Positions 54,144 to 58,299 of a stretch of DNA of 58,299 nt are shown piece by piece. The number at the start of each line of letters is the position of its first letter. Position 1 is the first letter of the stretch. A program made the translations under genes and the position numbers. The notes under the pieces are model-generated. The model searched no databases. It was not told the DNA's origin and was given only the letters and a program-made list of their open reading frames with translations. Source of the DNA: JBAXLO01 sp037134755 (GTDB lineage: Bacteria > Bacteroidota > Bacteroidia > Bacteroidales > JACABE01). Location of the stretch: contig JBAXLO010000001.1 of NCBI GenBank assembly GCA_037134755.1, positions 1 to 58,299 on the forward strand. The letters run 5' to 3'.

Positions 54144-54854
54144 ATGAAAAACTCAATCAAGCTAATAACTTTAATGTTATCAATCTTTTTAGCATTTACA
54201 TCAAATAATAATTATGCTCAAAAGTCAAAGTTCAAAGGAATCGTTACCTATGATATAAAATATACAGGTAAAGATATTACACCTGCTCAAGAAGCACAAT
54301 TGCCAAAAGAACAGGTTATAAAGATATATGAAAACAAAACCATGCAGGAAACTAAATATGGTCCTGTTACAATTACTGAAGTAACTAATGGTGATGAAGG
54401 TTCAAAGACATCTATGTTTGACCTAATGGCTGTTATGCAGAAGAAAGTATATGTAAAAACAACAAAAAAAGAAATTGAACAGAAAATAGCTGAATCAAAA
54501 TCAAAGCCTGTAATTAAATATATTGAAGAAACTAAAGAAGTGGCAGGTTACAAAGCTAAAAAAGCAATCTTTTCTTTTAAAGAAGAAGATGCTGAAGATT
54601 CAACTCATGTAACAATATGGTATAGCGAAGAATTAGGTGGAGAAGATTTAAATTATGGTGGTGAATTTTCAGGATTAAAAGGTTTCCCTTTAGAATATGA
54701 AATGCCAACATCTAAAATTACTATTAAAGCTTCTGCTAAAACTATTGTTAAAGGCAAAGTAAAAGAGACAGAGTTTTTAATTCCAACTGATTATAATCAA
54801 ATTACCCAGGAAGAATTACAAGGTATGATGGGTGGCGGTGGTGGTGATGAATAA
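54144..54854 (+). CDS. Secreted GLPGLI/DUF4412-like protein
   Basis: A 236-aa protein with signal peptide ending NNYAQ (residue 25). The mature protein is beta-rich, opens with FKGIVTYDIKYTG, and has the mid-segment EVAGYKAKKAIFSF followed by VTIWYSEELGG and GLKGFPLEYEM. This is the pattern of the GLPGLI/DUF4412 families, periplasmic beta-sheet proteins that recall LolA/LppX-type folds. It ends in a Gly-rich acidic tail (GMMGGGGGDE). It has its own strong promoter and terminator, so it is a single-gene unit next to ftsK-lolA. Molecular role unknown. Confidence 0.75.
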   Translation: MKNSIKLITLMLSIFLAFTSNNNYAQKSKFKGIVTYDIKYTGKDITPAQEAQLPKEQVIKIYENKTMQETKYGPVTITEVTNGDEGSKTSMFDLMAVMQKKVYVKTTKKEIEQKIAESKSKPVIKYIEETKEVAGYKAKKAIFSFKEEDAEDSTHVTIWYSEELGGEDLNYGGEFSGLKGFPLEYEMPTSKITIKASAKTIVKGKVKETEFLIPTDYNQITQEELQGMMGGGGGDE

Positions 54855-54875
54855 TATCATCATTTAAAATATATT

Positions 54876-54904
54876 AAAATCCCCTCCTTAAAAGGGGATT
54901 TTTT
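54876..54904 (+). terminator. Terminator of the GLPGLI-like gene
   Basis: AAAATCCCCT (54876-54885) pairs with AGGGGATTTT (54893-54902), with a T-run after the stem. Confidence 0.88.
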
Positions 54905-54969
54905 ATTTATTTTAGTTCGTATTCATTGTTTTTAATTAATTTTGCATAAAAAATAAGCAAATTTGATAA

Positions 54970-57414
54970 ATGGCAGAAAGTAAAAAGCAAACCAAAAAGA
55001 ATACCTTCAAAAGCGAACTTGAGCCTGAGAAAAAAGGAAGTAAGAAAAAAACAAGTCTCTTTAAAGATACAAACATGTTCTTTAAAAATGATAAGACTCA
55101 TGGAGTTTTAGGTGTGTTCTTATTGTTGTTTTCATTGTATTTGGCCTTTTCTTTTATTTCTTTCTTTTTTACCTGGTGGATGGATTATGATAAGATATCC
55201 GGCGCTTCATTTCGTACAATATTATTCGACAACAACCTTGAAATACATAACTGGACCGGCAGATTTGGTGCTGCCCTCTCTAATTTATTCATTAGAGATT
55301 GGTTTGGGATTGCATCTTTTACGTTTATTTTCCTTTCTTTTAACTTTGGTTTAAGGCTATTTAAGATAGTTTTGGTTCCGGTATCTTTATCATTAAAGTA
55401 TAGTATTTTTATCTTAATATTTGTTTCGATAAGTTTAGGATACATTATTAAAGATGATAAACTTTCGATATTAGATGGTGTATTTGGCTTTGAATCTAGT
55501 CAGTTTCTTGAAGGATTATTAGGTAGGGTAGGAGCAGGCATCTTGTTGTTGTTTTGTTTGTGCAGTTTCTTTATCATAGCTTTTAATATGACCTTAGATT
55601 TTTATAAAAAGAAACAAAAAGAGATAGTTGAAGAAGTAGAAGTTGAGAATAATTTACCGAAAGGTAATGAATTTAAAGAAGAAATAATAGAACTTGAAGA
55701 TGAGGAAGAGGAAGACGAAGAGGGGAGTACTGACTTTGAATTAATAATTAGAGATCCTAAGGCTACTAAAACTAAAAATGTTCCTGAAGAAGTTCCTTTT
55801 TCTGTGGAGATTCCTGTTGTAAATAAGATTGAGGTTATAAATATTCAGGAAGAAGATGTTGAGAACGAAGTTGTGATGGAGCATAAAACCATTGATACTG
55901 ACTTTGATCCACGATTAGACCTTAGTACTTATAAATTCCCTAGTATAGATTTATTAAAAGATTACAATGAGAGTCCTTCATTGGTTCAAAATGAAGAGTT
56001 GATTGCCAATAAGAATAAGATTATTGAAACCTTACGTAATTATTCTATTGAGATTACGCAGATAAAGGCTACTATTGGGCCTACCGTTACATTATATGAG
56101 ATAGTTCCTGCTCCCGGAGTAAGAATTTCTAAAATAAAGAACCTTGAAGATGATATAGCTTTAAGTCTTGCTGCTTTGGGTATTAGAATTATTGCACCTA
56201 TCCCCGGCAAGGGCACTATTGGTATTGAAGTTCCTAATCAAAACCCTCAGATAGTGGCAATGAAAACGATGCTTTCGTGTGATAAGTTTACTAATTCTAA
56301 ATTTGATCTTCCGATAGCTATTGGCAAAACCATTGCTAACGAGCCTTTCATTGCTGATCTTACCAAGATGCCTCATCTTTTGATGGCTGGAGCTACGGGT
56401 CAGGGGAAATCTGTTGGTTTAAATGCAATTATAGCTTCTTTATTATATAAGAAACATCCTGCTGAGATTAAGTTTGTGATGGTTGACCCAAAGAAAGTTG
56501 AATTAACTTTGTTTACAAAGATAGAGCGTCATTTCTTAGCTAAATTGCCTGATTCGGAAGATGCTATCATAACTGATACTCGTAAAGTTGTACGTACTCT
56601 TAACTCACTGACTATAGAGATGGATCAAAGATATGATCTGTTGAAAGATGCTCAGGTTAAGAATATTAAAGAATACAATGCTAAGTTTATCTCACGCAGA
56701 TTGAATCCAAATGAAGGTCATCGCTATTTGCCTTATGTTGTATTGGTTGTGGATGAGTTTGCAGATTTGATCATGACTGCCGGTAAGGAGATTGAAACTC
56801 CTATTGCCCGTTTGGCTCAGTTGGCCAGAGCTATAGGTATTCATTTGATTATTGCTACTCAACGTCCGTCGGTTAACATTATTACAGGTACTATCAAGGC
56901 TAATTTCCCTGCTCGTATCGCTTTTAGGGTTATCTCAAAGATAGATTCAAGAACTATTTTGGATACCGGAGGTGCTGATCAGCTTATAGGTAGGGGTGAT
57001 ATGTTGCTGTCTACAGGTAGTGATCTTATTCGTTTGCAATGTGCTTTTATCGATACACCCGAAATTGATAGTGTGGCTGAGTTTATAGGCTCTCAAAGAG
57101 GCTATGCCAGTGCATTTAACCTTCCTGAATATCTTGATGAAGATAGTGAGCCTAACAAGGATTTTGATCCTTCACAAAAGGATGAGTTGTTTGAAGATGC
57201 TGCCCGTATAATTGTTGCACATCAGCATGGATCAACGTCTTTGCTTCAGCGAAAGCTTAAACTTGGATATAACAGGGCAGGACGTATAATTGATCAGTTG
57301 GAGGCTGCAGGCATTGTTGGGCCTTTTGAAGGTAGCAAGGCACGCGAGGTGAAATATAAAGATGAAATTGCTTTGGAACAGTATTTGAGGGATTATAATC
57401 AAAATCATAAATAA
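54970..57414 (+). CDS. ftsK: DNA translocase FtsK
   Basis: An 814-aa protein that pumps chromosomal DNA through the closing septum and guides dimer resolution. The N-terminal membrane domain has about four hydrophobic segments (residues about 45-65, 110-135, 145-160 and 185-210). An acidic linker follows at about 220-270, then the FtsK alpha/beta motor with Walker A GATGQGKS (474-481), Walker B VVLVVDEFAD (Asp595), and the C-terminal winged-helix gamma domain (LLQRKLKLGYNRAGRIIDQL). The length is normal for Bacteroidota FtsK, which has a short linker. It is followed 9 nt later by lolA, an order common in this phylum. Confidence 0.97.
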   Translation: MAESKKQTKKNTFKSELEPEKKGSKKKTSLFKDTNMFFKNDKTHGVLGVFLLLFSLYLAFSFISFFFTWWMDYDKISGASFRTILFDNNLEIHNWTGRFGAALSNLFIRDWFGIASFTFIFLSFNFGLRLFKIVLVPVSLSLKYSIFILIFVSISLGYIIKDDKLSILDGVFGFESSQFLEGLLGRVGAGILLLFCLCSFFIIAFNMTLDFYKKKQKEIVEEVEVENNLPKGNEFKEEIIELEDEEEEDEEGSTDFELIIRDPKATKTKNVPEEVPFSVEIPVVNKIEVINIQEEDVENEVVMEHKTIDTDFDPRLDLSTYKFPSIDLLKDYNESPSLVQNEELIANKNKIIETLRNYSIEITQIKATIGPTVTLYEIVPAPGVRISKIKNLEDDIALSLAALGIRIIAPIPGKGTIGIEVPNQNPQIVAMKTMLSCDKFTNSKFDLPIAIGKTIANEPFIADLTKMPHLLMAGATGQGKSVGLNAIIASLLYKKHPAEIKFVMVDPKKVELTLFTKIERHFLAKLPDSEDAIITDTRKVVRTLNSLTIEMDQRYDLLKDAQVKNIKEYNAKFISRRLNPNEGHRYLPYVVLVVDEFADLIMTAGKEIETPIARLAQLARAIGIHLIIATQRPSVNIITGTIKANFPARIAFRVISKIDSRTILDTGGADQLIGRGDMLLSTGSDLIRLQCAFIDTPEIDSVAEFIGSQRGYASAFNLPEYLDEDSEPNKDFDPSQKDELFEDAARIIVAHQHGSTSLLQRKLKLGYNRAGRIIDQLEAAGIVGPFEGSKAREVKYKDEIALEQYLRDYNQNHK

Positions 57415-57423
57415 CATAACACA

Positions 57424-58080
57424 ATGAAGAAAATACTTCTTATCCTATTACTAACATTTATAGTATATCCATTTACAAAGTCTTACGCTCAGGTTGTAGA
57501 TAAAAAAGCTATTGCAATAGTTGATCAGCTTGCAGCTAAAATGAAATCGTATCCTACTCTAAAGATTGACTTTACCTATACTTTGGAGAACAAACAGAAG
57601 AAGATTAATCAAAGTAAGAAAGGTACTATTATTATTAAAAGTGATAAATATTCGCTAAATGTAGCAGGACAAAAGATTATATCGGATGGTAAAACTACCT
57701 GGACTTATATTCCTGATGCTAACGAAGTGCAGATTAATTCAGTTAATCCTAATGAAGATGAAGGTATTAATTTAACTAAGCTACTTGCTACCTATAGTAA
57801 GAACTTTCGCCCAAAGCTTATCAAAGAGGAAAGAGTAAGTAATGTAAATACGCAGGTTGTTGATTTAGTTCCTTTAAAAACAAAAGCTTACTATAAGGTA
57901 CGTTTGATTATCGATAAAGATAAAACTCAGATAATAAGTACACAGATATTTAATAAGAATGAAAGTACTTTTAAATATAAAGTAGATAAGTTTCAATCAA
58001 ATCCTAAGGTTGTAGATAGTGATTTTACTTTTAAGAAAACAGATTATCCCGCCAATGTCGAGATTAACGATATGAGGTAA
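57424..58080 (+). CDS. lolA: LolA-like outer-membrane lipoprotein carrier
   Basis: A 218-aa periplasmic protein with signal peptide ending KSYAQ (residue 23). LKIDFTYTLENKQKK followed by KGTIIIKSDKYSLNVAGQKIISDGKTTWTYIPDANEVQI is the LolA half-barrel pattern. The DGKTxWxY element is the family hallmark. LolA shuttles lipoproteins from the inner to the outer membrane, which fits the many lipoproteins and surface proteins in this window. It lies 9 nt downstream of ftsK and is probably co-transcribed with it. Confidence 0.9.
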   Translation: MKKILLILLLTFIVYPFTKSYAQVVDKKAIAIVDQLAAKMKSYPTLKIDFTYTLENKQKKINQSKKGTIIIKSDKYSLNVAGQKIISDGKTTWTYIPDANEVQINSVNPNEDEGINLTKLLATYSKNFRPKLIKEERVSNVNTQVVDLVPLKTKAYYKVRLIIDKDKTQIISTQIFNKNESTFKYKVDKFQSNPKVVDSDFTFKKTDYPANVEINDMR

Positions 58081-58083
58081 TCT

Positions 58084-58119
58084 AAAAGAGACCGCTTAGA
58101 ATCTTAGCGGTCTCTTTTT
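58084..58119 (+). terminator. Terminator of ftsK-lolA
   Basis: The stem AAAAGAGACCGCT (58084-58096) / AGCGGTCTCTTTT (58106-58118) followed by TG, right after the lolA stop. Confidence 0.9.
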
Positions 58120-58177
58120 GATTATAAACACTTTGTAATTAAATCTTAAAATATTATACTAAATTTAGATAAAATTA

Positions 58178-58299
58178 TCGCAGTCACGAAGCAAACTGTC
58201 GCAGTCACGAAGCAAACTGTCGCAGTCACGAAGCAAACTGTCGTAGTCACGAAGCAAACTGTCGCAGTCACGAAGCAAACTGTCGTAGTCACGAAGCAA
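58178..58299. repeat. 21-bp tandem repeat array, cut by the window edge
   Basis: Units of the TCGCAGTCACGAAGCAAACTG type start at 58178, 58199, 58220, 58241, 58262 and 58283, nearly perfect except for C/T at the fourth base (C, C, C, T, C, T). The array continues beyond the window. Confidence 0.95.

Noticed and set aside
58178..58299. CRISPR array
   Set aside because: The 21-bp units are contiguous without spacers, so it is a simple tandem repeat.

Overview
The window is AT-rich chromosomal DNA from a member of the Bacteroidota. The evidence is a run of large secreted proteins with C-terminal type IX secretion (T9SS) sorting domains (YPNP...GxY motifs), promoters of the TTG-N17..23-TAnnTTTG type, SusD-like absence but Omp28-like and LolA-like envelope proteins, a Bacteroidota-style xylose operon, and RAYT/REP elements. 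The species cannot be named from the sequence alone.

Layout. 1-257: 5' end of a sugar-phosphate nucleotidyltransferase (minus strand, cut by the window edge). 283-1097: a RAYT transposase flanked by REP palindromes, then a 41-bp-period repeat block with nested inverted repeats. 1647-3535: an outer-membrane barrel protein and a lipoprotein endonuclease/exonuclease/phosphatase (minus). 3731-9700: a four-gene sugar operon (GH29 alpha-L-fucosidase, xylulokinase, xylose isomerase, sugar/proton symporter) ended by a clear terminator. 9787-12457: a small membrane protein, a MntA-HepT toxin-antitoxin pair, an M50-type membrane protease and a uracil-DNA-glycosylase-like protein. 12640-12830: a 42-bp repeat array. 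13257-21466: the most unusual locus, in which a helical-bundle protein is followed by five tandem, diverged paralogues (about 365 aa, most starting MELLYI) and a final gene coding for a degenerate-repeat protein with a C-terminal Zc3h12a/NYN-type ribonuclease domain. I do not recognise this arrangement as any described system. 21641-25234: a HAD phosphatase and a secreted glycoside-hydrolase-like protein. 25395-28090: two divergently transcribed paralogous helical plus Ig-like proteins separated by a 21-bp repeat array. 28112-29090: a second RAYT in a nest of REP palindromes. 29179-52343: a region rich in T9SS cargo (beta-propellers, InlB-like repeats, TIM-barrel glycosidase-like proteins, two giant lamin-tail/CotH proteins) that also holds an AlkD-like HEAT protein and an fn3 protein. 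52887-58080: an Omp28-like lipoprotein, a GLPGLI/DUF4412-like protein, FtsK and LolA. The window ends inside another 21-bp tandem array.

Across the window at least seven intergenic arrays repeat with a period of 21 bp (or 41-42 bp), although their unit sequences differ. Two of them sit inside elements whose flanks are about 83% identical while the repeat cores are unrelated. Two RAYT genes with matching REP palindromes, an identical terminator hairpin in two places, and near-identical sorting-domain DNA in diverged paralogues show that this genome shuffles short modules actively.

All calls are from reading the sequence; no database search was run. Enzyme names rest on recognised motifs and lengths. 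The biological roles suggested for the paralogue-NYN locus and the 21-bp arrays are inference.
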